Part shown: positions 1 through 10,248 of the stretch, one piece after another
Position numbering within the stretch: the first letter of the stretch is position 1
Layout: each line of letters starts with the position of its first letter
Origin: Chrysemys picta bellii
Taxonomy: Eukaryota > Chordata > Testudines > Emydidae
NCBI RefSeq assembly: GCF_011386835.1
Contig: NC_088798.1
Span: forward strand, 8,432,001 to 8,496,000
Direction: 5' to 3'
DNA: 64,000 nucleotides
Translations under genes and position numbers: made by a program
The notes under the pieces: model-generated
What the model was told of the DNA's origin: nothing
Database searches by the model: none
Seen by the model: only the letters and a program-made list of their open reading frames with translations

Positions 1-1021
1 TTAGGGCCCGGTAGTCAATATCTTCATTCAATCTTTATGGACTATCCCTCTAAATCACTGTTCCCTCCCAGTGTATGTTTTTTTACGGACAGGCAAGGGA
101 GAAAAAAAAAATCTAATAATTCTGAAGGCAGGATGCTTACTCTGTAGAAAGCAAAATGCAAATGAGAAAAAACATCCTCAATCAAATGTTGGAATGAAAA
201 TCTTTTCTTTAATGAGCAATGACATTGGTAGAGCACTGATTACATTGAAGAAAAACTGTTTAAAATTCATAATCAATCAAGCAAGTTTATTTTAACCTTT
301 CATGACTAAACCGCTGGGTTACAGTTTAATTTATTGATGGTGCTTATCTCTCCCTCCAACCACTAATTTTAAAATTACAACCCATACAGAATATGCTGAG
401 TTGAGCCACAAAAACATATACTGATGTTTATATTCAAAGAAACCTATTAGCTGTGCCTGTTTCCCTTTAAAGATTGAATGCCCCCTCTATACATGCTGTT
501 TTATATATAAGCAGATGAAAATGCATTAAATCCTTCGGTGTCTTGCTGGACTGAAGTATTAAGGCACTTTTCCATTTTCCCTGTTTGTCAGATAGGGCTG
601 TGCAAATGCTTCTTATTTGGATGAGCAACAGACTTAACGTAGCACATCATCATTCCACACACACAAAATTTGCATTTCACATACAGTACAAACCAAAAAC
701 AGTGTTGGAGTGGAGGGGGATTCCCCTTCTCTAAACCTCTTTGCTGTGGAATACAGGAAACATGAGAACAGGCTCTTTTTTTGAGATTTCTAGTCTTTTC
801 TGATTTCGTTCAGGTGAGAGAGGCCATGAAAATAGCTTTTCTTGTGGTATGTTTTGCTTCCATTCCTGGCTAAAGTGCAGTGCAGAACAACAATGAAAAA
901 TGATTGGTTTGTATTTTATTTGAACCAGTTGCCCCTACTTACAATGAATCTACTGTTGCAGACCACAGAAAAATGCCTCCCTTGGTTTATTTTTAATGTG
1001 CTTTATCCTCCCACCCTCTAG
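1..1021. other. Unassigned noncoding sequence
   Basis: AT-rich, mostly unique-looking DNA. I see no repeat family that I recognise and no ORF above background. A splice-like interval at 757-813 has stops in all three frames and was rejected. The segment ends at the acceptor-like AG of the candidate exon that follows. Confidence 0.5.
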
Positions 1022-1071
1022 GTCCCAAGAGTGATGATGTAATTCTTCAAACTAACCAAACACATGAAAAT
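1022..1071 (+). other. Candidate internal exon, 50 nt
   Basis: The interval is preceded by a pyrimidine-rich tract ending in AG (about 1001-1021, TTTATCCTCCCACCCTCTAG) and followed directly by GTAAGT, a consensus donor. One of the three frames is open: after two bases that would complete a split codon it reads PKSDDVILQTNQTHEN. The length of 50 is not a multiple of three, so skipping it would shift the frame. I cannot assign the peptide to a protein. One such pair in 64 kb is not improbable by chance, so this is a weak call. No neighbouring exon was found. Confidence 0.22.
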
Positions 1072-1121
1072 GTAAGTTTCATCATTATGTGTTTAAAAGG
1101 ATGCTAGTATACATTACAGAA

Positions 1122-1195
1122 GCCTGATTAAAAGCCCACTGAGGTCAAAGGAAGTCTTTCTACTGACTTCAGTAGGCACTCAGTCAGACTCTTGC
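1122..1195. repeat. Ancient palindromic repeat fragment
   Basis: It contains the pattern 'gaggtcaaaggaagtctttc.. actgacttcagtaggc', an eroded inverted repeat built on TGACTTCAATGG/CCATTGAAGTCA. The same motif recurs many times in this window (for example near 6040, 11490, 13160, 21510, 48120). It is a degraded interspersed palindromic family common in turtle DNA. Confidence 0.4.
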
Positions 1196-1700
1196 ACGTT
1201 ACTGCACAATGCATTTGTAAACAGGGTCCCCGATATTAGGTATGAACCTAATATAGCAAGTAGGTCACATAGCCTCTTTCAATCTAGTAATAGATACTAT
1301 TATTATTAAATGTTCACTTGAGCAAGCTTCACTGATTTGTAATTAATATTTTCCTTTAAAAGTCACCCAAAACCTAAAAGTCCACTTCTTTAACAAATAA
1401 AATTAAAAATGAAAATTAAAAAAGGATGAATAGCACTGAAAGGCAACCATATCCCCTTGCTAGATGGCCTCATCCAAAGTGACCTCACGATCTCAAAGGG
1501 ATACTGTCAAAATAAATATATTTTTGAAGAGTCCATTCCTGATTTATTGGTAACACCTTCGATAATTAAAACTTAGGTTTTCAGTATTCTTGGTCTCCGT
1601 TTATATTATCCATTTCACTCAGCTTGGACAAGTTTAAACTCGTAAGTACGCATTAGATACTTATATTGCATCCCCTTTTTGTAGTACCTTAGAACCTCAC
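1196..1700. other. Unassigned AT-rich sequence
   Basis: No gene, recognised repeat or notable structure is seen. Short A- and T-rich runs only. Confidence 0.45.
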
Positions 1701-1704
1701 TGTA

Positions 1705-1776
1705 TATGATGTATTTATCCTCACAATGTCCCTATGACTGGGGAAGTGCTATTATCCCCATTTTACAGATATGCAG
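1705..1776 (-). mobile_element. MIR-type SINE fragment
   Basis: The run 'tttatcctcacaatgtccctatgac..gctattatccccattttacagat' matches the reverse complement of the 3' half of MIR (ATCTGTAAAATGGGGATAATA... CCTCATAGGG...GAGGATTAAAT). Only the 3' core is present. Confidence 0.65.
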
Positions 1777-1908
1777 ATTGTAAGCTCTTTGGAACAGGAA
1801 CTCTTTTTTTGGTCTGTGTTTATACAGATCCTATCACAGTTGGGTCCTGGTGCATAACTGGGGCTCCTCAGTGCTACCACAATACAAATAATAATAATAA
1901 TATTTAAT
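1777..1908 (+). repeat. Ancient SINE-tail-like repeat, (ATA)n end
   Basis: It begins 'ttgtaagctctttggaacag' and ends in an ATA/ATAAT microsatellite. Related copies lie at 24311-24423 (plus), 29635-29745 (minus) and 55563-55672 (minus). All share the block TTGTAAGCTCTTTGGGGCAGGGAC ... TGTACAG..CTA.CACAATGGGGTCCTG. I recognise it as a family widespread in sauropsids but cannot name it with certainty. Confidence 0.6.
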
Positions 1909-1941
1909 TACAGATGGAACTGACTACCAGGGAGACTAAGA

Positions 1942-2160
1942 GCATGTCTACACTGCTGCCAGGAGGTGTGATTCCCAGCATGGGTAGACAGACTTGCACT
2001 AGCTAAGCTCAACCTATTATGCTAAAAATAGCAGTGTGGATGTTGTGGCACATGTGGTGGGCTGGGCTAGCTGCCCAAGCTCAGACCCCAGGGGTCAGGC
2101 AGGGCTTGGACTCAAGCAGCTAGTCTAAGCTACTGCCAATGCCAACATGTTCACACTGCT
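1942..2160. mobile_element. Palindromic MITE, internally deleted copy
   Basis: It starts 'gcatgtctacactgctgcc' and ends 'catgttcacactgct', an imperfect terminal inverted repeat on GTCTACACTG. The block 'ggtgtgattcccagca' recurs in the full palindromic copy at 8256-8519, where it reads 'gatgtgattcccagctc'. The middle carries a GC-rich inverted section (gggctagctgccc ... gcagctagtc). It is a nonautonomous DNA transposon relic without coding sequence. Confidence 0.55.
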
Positions 2161-2307
2161 TAGGTCCAACAGGAAGCCTGTGACATAATAGGGAATTTAA
2201 CCAGCATCTCCTGAGTCCCAGGCTATTCTAAACACTGGCCCATTTTTCCACTCAAGGAAGTTTCACCTTCTGCTGCTCATGCAGTAGCACGGTGCTACAG
2301 GAGGAGA

Positions 2308-2400
2308 TTTTCAAAGTCACGGTGGGAGCTGGCACTGAAGTTCAATTTACTTTCAATGGGAGTTGGACATCTAACTGCCCTTTATGCCCTTGAAATCTTT
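2308..2400. repeat. Ancient palindromic repeat (GATTTTCAAAG family)
   Basis: 'gattttcaaagtcacggtgggagctgg' is followed by 'caatgggagttggacatc' and 'cccttgaaatc', the two arms of an eroded inverted repeat. A clearer copy is at 46312-46410. Noncoding. Confidence 0.5.
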
Positions 2401-3185
2401 CCCCACTGTATTTCGGTTTCCAATGCTACAGGGAAGGTTTAATTATCCTCTCCCTGCCATTCCAGACCCACTTCTTACACCAAAATAATCATCAGTATAT
2501 TTTTGTTTGTAACCTATGAGAATATTTCCATTCATATCTCAAACCCCACCCCAGATGATGGTGGTGGTGGTGTTTTAAATTACAGCCTCAGGGTCAACTT
2601 CACACCTACTTTAAGGTCTCTTCATGGATCCAGAGCAATGTAAAGAAGCATTGGTGGGGGAAGGAGCTGACTTAGGCTAAATATATTTTAGGATCTTCGA
2701 GGAATCATTTGAATAGAAGCTGAAAACTGAATTCCTTGACATGTTTATAAATGTTTTTAAACAGAACAGAGATTTCTTCTGGGCATAGTTTAAGAGAACC
2801 CCCCCAAAAAATGATTGAAATGATTTCAACTGTACGGTTAAGAGCAAGGGCTATACTAGAAAGGTTATTTTATGGGAGTCTGCTTAGAGTGGGCTTTTGA
2901 GTGGCTTGTGCTTTTCCCCCCAAGAAACAGATACACTGATACTAAAATTGGAACAGGACTTAGGAGAGAAAATAAAGAGGACTGGGAGAAAATGTGTAAT
3001 TCAGTTAAAATTGTCTCCAAATATATTAGACATTCATTCAATTTAATTATGTATATTGTAGACTAAATAATTATGTAGACTAAATAAAATGAGAAAACCT
3101 TCCCTTTGCCTGAAATGCAACATTTATAGCTGCTTTTTGCATACGATTTGGTCCAGATATAAAACATTGTGTTTGGTTATGTGAA
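2401..3185. other. Unassigned sequence
   Basis: Contains a short (GGT)n at about 2560-2574. Nothing else is recognised. The small ORF at 2872-3066 looks like chance: it has no domain-like composition. Confidence 0.45.
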
Positions 3186-3292
3186 TATGGTCTAGTGGTT
3201 ATTGAAGGGGATGAAGAGTTAAGACTTGGAGTCTATTCCCAGATCAATTACATCATTGGTTAACCCTAGACAAGTCAGATCTCTCTGGGCCA
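3186..3292 (+). mobile_element. Probable MIR-type SINE, strongly diverged
   Basis: 'ggtctagtggttattgaagg' resembles a tRNA-derived SINE head, and 'attggttaaccctagacaagtcagatctctctgg' resembles the MIR core (TGACCTTGGGCAAGTCACTTAACCTCTCTG). Divergence is high. Confidence 0.4.
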
Positions 3293-4187
3293 GATTCTCA
3301 GAAACATAGGCACGGTGATGCTGAGCACTGCCACACCTAACTTTTAGGCACCTAGAAAATCCCTGGGATTCACAAATCCAGGCTCCCTAAGCAATGAACG
3401 GGGAGAGACAGACACCTCAGAATGGGATTCACAAAAGCCAGAATAGTTGGCTCCTGACCTGAGCTGGCTGATGCTAAGGTGAGGGGCGTGTCCTAAGCCT
3501 CCTCCCTCTCAGGGAGTTTGACGCTTATGTCCAAGCTGTAGGGAGGCATGTCCCTCTTGGCATTCTCATCTGCAAACCCCTCTTGGTGTGAGCGGCCCAT
3601 GCCACTTTTGCAAGAAGCTTGGGGGAGGAGGAGGAGGAGGAGGAGCAGCCCTCATAACTTTTAGCCCAGTGGTCTGAGTACTCATCTGGGACATGGAGGA
3701 CCCCAGTTCAAGTCCTCCCTCTGCCTGAGGGGGGAGAAGGGATTTGAACAGGGCTCTGTCACTTGTCAGGTGAGTTCCCTAGTCACTGAGCTATGGGATA
3801 TTCTGATGTGGGGGCTCCCTCAGCCTCTCCTACTGAAGCTGTTCCACTGTGAATAAATAACAAAAGAATCGATGGCCCACAAAGTGAGCACACACGCTTG
3901 AGTAACTCTGTAGCCTGGTTGTTAGAGCACTCCTGTGGCAGACCCAGGATCCAGTCCTACTTTTCCAATGACTTTTTAAAATTATTCATCCAAAGTGGAA
4001 CAGCTCTGCGCATGCCTACCAGAGCAGGCCCTGCAGGTGAGTTAGGTGGAAGAACCACCTATCATTTTCCTGATTTGTGAACAACTCTGGGGTTTAGGCA
4101 CCCAGATGCCTGGTGTGGGGACTGCAGTATGCATGCACAGAGGCAGAAACATAAGGCACTTAGGGAATGTTTACTGAAAACATTTAG
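3293..4187. repeat. Composite chelonian-type repeat with tRNA-like SINE segment
   Basis: The stretch carries modules seen again at 24536-25385 and 38700-39270. These are 'gggattcacaaa', then tRNA-like pieces ('gcccagtggtctgagtactcatctggg' and 'agttcaagtcc', a B-box-like GGTTCAAGTCC), then 'ctactgaagctgttccactgtgaataaataa'. The tRNA-like halves are inverted relative to each other (3660-3720 against 3725-3795). A (GGA)n microsatellite lies at 3624-3645. It provides the landing site for the hAT element that follows. Confidence 0.55.
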
Positions 4188-4195
4188 GCACCAAG

Positions 4196-5047
4196 TAGGT
4201 TGCCAATTTTCTATTTGCAGAAAACGGAGCACTGTTGCACCGCCCCTTCTCAAGGCCACGCCCCTGCTCACTCCTTTCCCCCTCCCTCCATTGCTCGCTC
4301 TCCCCCACCCTCGCTCACTTGCTCATTTTCACCGGGCTGGGGCAGGGTGTTGGGGTGCGGGAGGGGGTGAGGGCTCTGGCTGGGGGTGCAGGCTCTGGGG
4401 TGGGACCAGAAATGAGGACTTCAGGGTTGGGAGGGGGTTGGGGCTGGGGGCTGGGGTCTGAGAAGGGGTGAGGGTTCTTGCTGGGGATGTGGGCTCTGGT
4501 TTGGGGCTGGGGATGAGGGGTTTGGGGTGTAGTAGGGGGCTGTGGGCTGGGGCCAAGGGATTCTGAGTGCAGGAGGTGGCTCAGGGTATGGGAGGGGGTG
4601 CGGGGTGAGGGCTCTGGGAGGGAGTTTGGGTGCGGGAGGAGGCTCAGGGCTGGGGCAGGAGGTTGGGGAATGGGAGGGGGTTCAGGGTGCAGGCTTTGGG
4701 TGGTGCTTACCTCAGGCGGCTCACAGGAAGCTGCTGGCATCTCCCTCTGGCTCCTAGGTGTAGGAGCAGCCAGGTGGCTCCATGCTGCCCCTGCTTGCAG
4801 GGGCCGCCCCTGCAGCACCCATTGGCAGTGGTTCTCGGCCAATTTGCGGTATGGAGCCAGTGCTCAGGCAGCATGTGTAGCCCCATTGCTGCTCCTGCAC
4901 CTAGGAACCAGAGGGAGATGACGGCAGCTTCCTGGGAGCCATGCAGAGCCGGGCAGACACCCTGCCTGCCCCGCTGCAGGTGGCCAACTGGACTTTTAAT
5001 GGCCCGGTTAGCACCAGGGTCCCTTTTGGATCAGGCATTCTAAATGA
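4196..5047. mobile_element. G-rich hAT-type nonautonomous element, 3' terminus lost
   Basis: The left end, 'taggttgccaattttctatttgcagaaaac', matches the left end of the elements at 35311 and 37688 (TAGGGTTGCCAACTTTCTGATTGCAGAAAAC). Shared interior blocks include 'accgccccttctc', 'cgctctcccccaccctcgctcac', 'catttcaccgggct' and 'gacttttaatggcc'. The right terminal inverted repeat (TGGCAACCCTA) is missing. GCACCAAG before and GCACCAAA after the element (7 of 8) may be a target duplication. The interior 4330-4700 is a G-rich quasi-tandem array. The 100-175 codon ORFs here on both strands come from this low-complexity array and are not genes. Confidence 0.7.
4330..4700 (+). repeat. G-rich minisatellite-like array inside hAT element
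   Basis: Repeated variants of 'ggggtgcgggagggggtgag', 'gggggtgcaggctctgggg' and 'ggctctgggagg', with many runs of three to six G on the plus strand. It lies entirely inside the 4196-5047 element and is much longer than the matching section in the elements at 35311 and 37688, so the array expanded here. Confidence 0.7.
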
Positions 5048-5055
5048 GCACCAAA

Positions 5056-6614
5056 TGAGTTTAGAGGCTTACAGGGTTTGGTGGAAAGTAAGAGGGGGTT
5101 TTTGTGAACCCAATGGGGCATAATTCTGGCAGTAAGCGCCTAAATCCTTTATTAATCTAGCCCACTGTGGCTCAGTTCACCCATCAATACAATGGATTTT
5201 ATACTATTAATCTTTTACTATTTACTTTTGGGAAGCTTAATTCATTAATGTTTGTGAGACTCTTTTTGATGCTTGAATGAAAAGTGCTGTTGGACTGATC
5301 CAATGTCACTGAAGCCAATAGGAGTATTTCCAGTAATTACTACGAGTTTTGGCTCATGCCCTATAAGAGCTAACTGTTATTTCAGTATATCAGCTTTAAT
5401 AGTGAGCTGCCTCGTAATACATGTTTTGTAAAGCATGCTCTTGTTATGTCTTACAAATAAACAGTGCTGGATGAATGTTTAAACACATACAAGAAAAGCC
5501 TTAATGCACTTGATTTTACTTTGGGAGAACGCATTGTGTTACCCTAACAATCCCATTTAGTCAAGCATAAAAGGAAACTGGATTTTACTGAGAAATATTC
5601 ATATAGAATAACTTTTGTTCCTACCACATAGTCACTGACTGTTGGATGGAAGGGGACGGGGGAAGTTTATAGATTTTGGTTTCTGAGATGTGGTACGTGT
5701 GAGGAGGCATCAGGGGACATTTCTTATTTTGTTTTGTTTTTTAGTCAAGAGTGAAATTTTCTTTCCATAGTTGCGCATGCTCTCAGCTTTTTCTTTTTCT
5801 TGATACACACAAATTGTTTCCATGAAGCGGCCTACATATACCAAGAGAGAAATAGAAATGTTTCACTTTATCCTTCAAAAGCAAATGTAATCATGCTCCC
5901 TTACTTATCTGCGTTTGGAAATTACCATTCTAATCCAATAGTTTAATTTTATTATAACCTTCAGTCTAACAGACCACACACGCACAGAATGTGTCATCAC
6001 AAACAAAGGGCCAAGACACTCTTGCCTAACTAATGGAAACAGTCCCACTCATTTCAATGGGATGGCATGCAAGACTTGGGTTTCAGAATCGATACAGGGT
6101 TTCTGTTTTGTTTTTTGGTGGGGGATATTAGTTTGTTTTGCAAATGCAGTGTAGATCAGAGCAATGTAGGGTTAAAATAGGATTTTATTTAATTCCAACA
6201 CTATTTTATTTGGGAGTATGAATATTTATGATAGTTAGCATATACTGAGACACAAAGATTTAACTAGATCTAGGGAAGGAAACACATGTCAAAGTTAGCA
6301 CTTATGCAGCAATGTTGTGAATGGTTTAAACAGTAAATAGTTTAGTATATTTTGACCAAAATGTTCCATGTGATCTTTTGCATTCTCCAGACACTGATTT
6401 TATCATCCTTATTCACACTGAACAATATCTTACAGTTTTCCAAAGGGACTATGCACAGAACAAAGTACTGCTCAGCATGACTTGGATTACCAAAATCAGT
6501 CTCATCTTTAGTCCTCCCTGCTTTCACTATGTCACTGGGTTCTACTTCACTTGTAGAATTTAGCAAGATTACATGCAGTCTTAACCAGGCAGTAATGCTG
6601 ATGGAATCCATGCC
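5056..6614. other. Unassigned sequence with eroded palindromic repeats
   Basis: Mostly AT-rich and not recognised. Fragments of the TCAATGGG-type palindromic repeats occur near 5290-5360 and 6005-6085. No gene-like signal. Confidence 0.45.
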
Positions 6615-6796
6615 TGCTGAGTGTGGTGCTCTGTCCCCCTCTAGTGGTACCTAAACCACTTAGAGATTAATAAATCTGCTACAGCCTTAGGTAAGAGCCG
6701 TGTGGCTTTTAGTTCATGCAGTAGCGACTCATACACTAAGGTCCCAGGTTTGTGCCCGCCCATTGATGACTGGGCTCTGGGGGCGTTACACAGACC
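6615..6796 (+). mobile_element. tRNA-like SINE
   Basis: It aligns along its length with 46537-46708: 'tgtggtgctctgtccccctctagtggtacc' ... 'ggcttttagttcatgcagtag' ... 'cactaaggtcccaggttt' ... 'gggctctgggggcgttaca'. In the better copy the middle has an A-box-like start and a B box GGTTCGATCC, typical of a polymerase III promoter from a tRNA. This copy is decayed ('ggtttgtgccc' in place of the B box). It is not a functional tRNA. Confidence 0.6.
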
Positions 6797-7029
6797 CAAA
6801 GCAAAGCCACAGTTCTGCAGTGATATACTTTGGTTAGACTACATTTGCGTCAAGTCCCAGTAATGTCAATGTTTTTAATGTTACTGCCAAGTTAGAAATC
6901 TTTAAAAAGAAGCTGCTGTCAGCTTCACTATAGTAGGAGTTGCAGCTGCAACTATAAACCAGAACAAGGTGATATTAATTGAAATTGATATATACAAGGT
7001 TTTCCATTTGAAACTATCCTTCTTCAATG

Positions 7030-7573
7030 ATTTTGTCATGTGTGTGTGTACAAGATTCATCCTAGTGCACCCCTCATGGCAAAACCTGGCATTGCAGTCT
7101 CTCCGCCTCACTTTCTTCCTCAGGGCTCTTGTGGTCTGGGTGTTGACTTGGTTCTCCAGCCAGGTCACATTTATGTTCTCACCCCTTCTAGGGTAACAGA
7201 GTCCCTTAACCCAAGACCACAAGCGGCACCAACACGAAAGAAGCTTCAGCTCCACTGGTCTGAGCCTTCAGCCCCCGTTCCTTGCAGGCAGGCCCCAGCA
7301 ACAACAGCTTGTCTTACTGGTTCCTGGGTTCCACTCAAGCTGACAATCCAGGCCATTTCTACCTCCTACCAACAGCCTCTGACAGGCCGTAGCCTTCAGA
7401 CAGTTCCTAGCCCAAGACACAGGAGTAGCCTGTCTGCTTCCCTTCACCAGCAGCCCTCAATTCCTGGTGGGTTAGGCTTTCTTCCTCTAAGTCCAACACC
7501 CCACAGGTGTAGCAGGGCAGGGCTAATTGAACAGGGTTGGCTGGCCCTTACAGGGTCAGGCTGCCCTGTTACA
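7030..7573 (-). mobile_element. LTR-like or ERV-derived repeat, left boundary uncertain
   Basis: Read on the minus strand the right end starts TGTAACAGGG.. CAGCCTGACC, a TG-start that I recognise as a chelonian LTR-type repeat. The block runs through 'agccctgccctgctacacctg' and pyrimidine-rich sequence. I could not find the matching CA end or a target duplication on the left, so the start is approximate. The ORFs at 7040-7606 and 6902-7255 are incidental. No retroviral genes accompany it. Confidence 0.4.
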
Positions 7574-8255
7574 ATATGCATCAAAGGGCACTGGAAAATC
7601 ATATGATTATTTCTCAGCTACCTAACCAAAGCCTATCTGATATTTGTTGACCTTTCTTATAGTAGACTAAATAAATAAATGCCCCTTAGTAATAAAGAAC
7701 AGCTAAGGTATGGTACCAAATTCGGAGGATGAAAAAACAAAGCAAATCTTCAAAGAGTTTTGTTAAAAAGTTGTAAGATTGCATTTTAATGTGTCCTATC
7801 AAAATAAAAAATATTGGAAAACATATATTGTATTAATACTACAATTTATAAAAAAGTGGCATGCCACATAATTAATGCCATGCTACTAACAACTTGCCAC
7901 TAAATCCACTAATTTAATATCTATTATTCTCCAGTCCCTTGCAAAACCAAGAGAGAAATGTTTGTAAAATGAACTCATCCCAGTCAAGCTACATTGGAAT
8001 AAAATAAAGTGTTTCGACCTTACTTGGTCCCCAGTGCAGTTCTCTTTTGTTTCAGAGATGTAGCTAATCCCATAAAAATGCAGTGTTTCAATCATTTAAA
8101 TTTCCAAAGTGTATTTCAGTTAGGTAGGCAAGCACCTTATTTAATTCTCTGATTTAATATATTGCTAATCTGATACACCTTTAAAGCCATCGCACTCTAG
8201 CATTATTGAGTCAAATGTGAACATTTTGCTTTTCATTCTTGGCTGGGTGTCATTT
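7574..8255. other. Unassigned AT-rich sequence
   Basis: No recognised repeat or coding signal. Very AT-rich around 7780-7860. Confidence 0.45.
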
Positions 8256-8519
8256 AGGCTGTCTCTATTCTAGGAGCTAGGATGTGATTCCCAGCTCATA
8301 GAGACATCGAGCTACCGTGAGTAGCATGGGCAGGGGCACAGCTTAGTGTACCGATGGGGTTCAGGTGGCTTTGTACTTAGCATGGCCACTGCTGCCATTG
8401 CCCATGCTACCACGGCTATACTACGGTTTATACTCATATGAGCTCTCATCGAGCTCGCATGAGTATGTCTATCTGAGCTGGGAATCACACACCCCTAGCT
8501 TACAATGGAGATGTCGCCT
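8256..8519. mobile_element. Palindromic MITE, near full length
   Basis: The left arm 'aggctgtctctattctagg..gatgtgattcccagctcatagagac' is the inverted counterpart of the right arm 'gtctatctgagctgggaatcacacacccctagcttacaatgg...cgcct'. Inner arms also pair: 'tactcatatgagctc' and 'gagctcgcatgagta' around 8430-8465. It could fold over most of its length. No coding capacity. The same family supplies 1942-2160. Confidence 0.75.
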
Positions 8520-10039
8520 TAGACAGAATATCTTTCTTTCAACTCATTAAAATAATATCTAACTGGCCATGTTTCTGAAATACAAGATTCAGTCAATATA
8601 AAAGATGCAGAATAAATTGATGACCCAAACTAGACTTTTCCCAAGAGGGTGATCACTAATCATCAACAGTGTAATAAAAATGATTCAGGCTCTTAGCAGG
8701 AGTCACAATGGTGATTTAGAGATGATGGGATCATTGTTTTCCAAGAGGAAATCCACACAGAAGCCACCAAAGCAGTTACTGTAATAATCTGCTTTTTATA
8801 ATGGGGAGAAAACACAGCCTTGCTATGTAAGTAAAATAACGCACCAGAAATAGAGTCAAACCCAAACAATACCTCTTCTCACGCATACATACCAACCCTT
8901 ATTGTTCCCCTCATTCCCCCAAAGCTTGAGTAAATAGATGAGCCTTACAGTATGCCTCCCAATGTCAACAACGCCAAGCTACTTCAGAACAAGGAGAGGA
9001 GCAATTTCCAAAGTGAAGCGTCCCTGCTGGTGACTGTCCTGCCAGCAGCTGCCTCTTTTAAACTGAGTAGGCCAGTTCAAAGGCCTCTGCCAATCCCAGC
9101 CATGGCAGTAGGACACGGACTGCAACTTGGTATCTCAAGTAAGCACATTTCCATCCACTTACAGCTTTATAGCTCACCTGGAAACCATCAGACACCCAGT
9201 TCAGAGCACAGAGCATTGTTGTTGTGTGCTCTCAGTGAGCTACAGCATGTGTAAGCGGCCTGCTGCTTTCTGCACCAATTTCAGTTCCCAATTTAATTTA
9301 AAACAGAGCCCCATGCAAAGTTCATTGCAGGGTGGTAGGTCCCCCTGTAAACCAAAGTGCCCTGTGAAGATGAGCCAGAGAGAAGGGTACCTAAAGACTA
9401 TCCCCCACATGTAGTGATACAAGAAGGCTTCCAGTTTAACCATCCCTAGATAGTCTCATACATATTCCAATTGTCTCCAAGTGACAAACTGGGACTAGGT
9501 TTTTTTATCATGAACCCTAATGACTCCAGAAGACTGTCGGTGACATGGACTGATTGATTCACACACCTATTCTGTGGTGGTGTTTTTCAGCAGCCGATCA
9601 CTCAGGCAAGGGAATTCATGCACTCTTGAGACTCCGCATGTAGGATACAAATGCTAGCATGGCAACAGTACTAGCCTAAAAAGGCAATATATAAAATGAG
9701 TATTGTTCTTCTATTTTGAAACTATGATACATGTGGTTATCCGTATGTCCCTGTCAACAGTGGCAAGGTTCAAAGCATGCGGGCAGTCTCTTTCCCATAG
9801 AAGAGGCAAGATGGATCCCAGGGAGACTATTTTGAAATGTTCTTTGACCTGATAAGGGTCATGCCTCTGAGATCCAAGATGCACCTGATGCCTCCTGAGC
9901 TTCTGGGTATCAGGAAGTATGGAATAAAACCCCTTTTCTTACTGATTTTTTTTGCCAAGGGCTGGGGTGAGGCACGCATGTGCATGTGGTGGGGGTGGAT
10001 TACTGGATTTCCTTTAAGGTCTCATCAAGAGATATATAT
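8520..10039. other. Unassigned sequence
   Basis: No recognised repeat. The ORFs at 8952-9254, 9127-9414 and 9240-9443 (both strands, 67-100 codons) overlap in a moderately GC section without domain-like content, splice context or a second copy in the window. I treat them as chance. Confidence 0.4.
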
Positions 10040-10162
10040 CAGAGGGGTAGCCGTGTTAGTCTGTATCTACAAAAACAATGAGGAAGTCCGGTGGCACTTT
10101 AAAGACTAACAAATTTATTTGGGCATAAGCTTTCGTGGGTAAAAAAACCACTTCTTCAGATG
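10040..10162 (-). mobile_element. Penelope-like element 3' tail, left arm of inverted pair
   Basis: 'gtagccgtgttagtctgtat.. ggtggcactttaaagactaacaaatttatttgggcataagctttcgtggg' is the reverse complement of the tail that directly follows the GIY-YIG remnant at 53800-53883. It is therefore a minus-strand Penelope 3' end. A short spacer of T residues (10163-10170) separates it from a plus-strand copy. Confidence 0.75.
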
Positions 10163-10170
10163 TTTTTTTT

Positions 10171-10248
10171 TAGCCATGAAAACTTATGCCCAAATAAATG
10201 CATTAGTCTTTAAGATGCCTCCGTACTCCTCGTTGTTTTTATCCAGAC
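10171..10248 (+). mobile_element. Penelope-like element 3' tail, right arm of inverted pair
   Basis: 'agccatgaaaacttatgcccaaataaatgcattagtctttaagatgcct..gtactcctcgttgttttt' is the sense-strand tail and mirrors 10040-10162. The head-to-head arrangement with an A/T-rich spacer fits the inverted, 5'-truncated copies that Penelope-like elements often leave. Confidence 0.75.

Noticed and set aside
757..813. Splice-like interval: AG acceptor after a pyrimidine-rich tract and GTGAGA donor
   Set aside because: All three frames contain a stop within 57 nt. It could only be noncoding, and nothing else supports it.
4129..4842. ORFs of 69-175 codons on both strands
   Set aside because: They come from the proline/glycine-rich translation of a G-rich array inside a hAT element.
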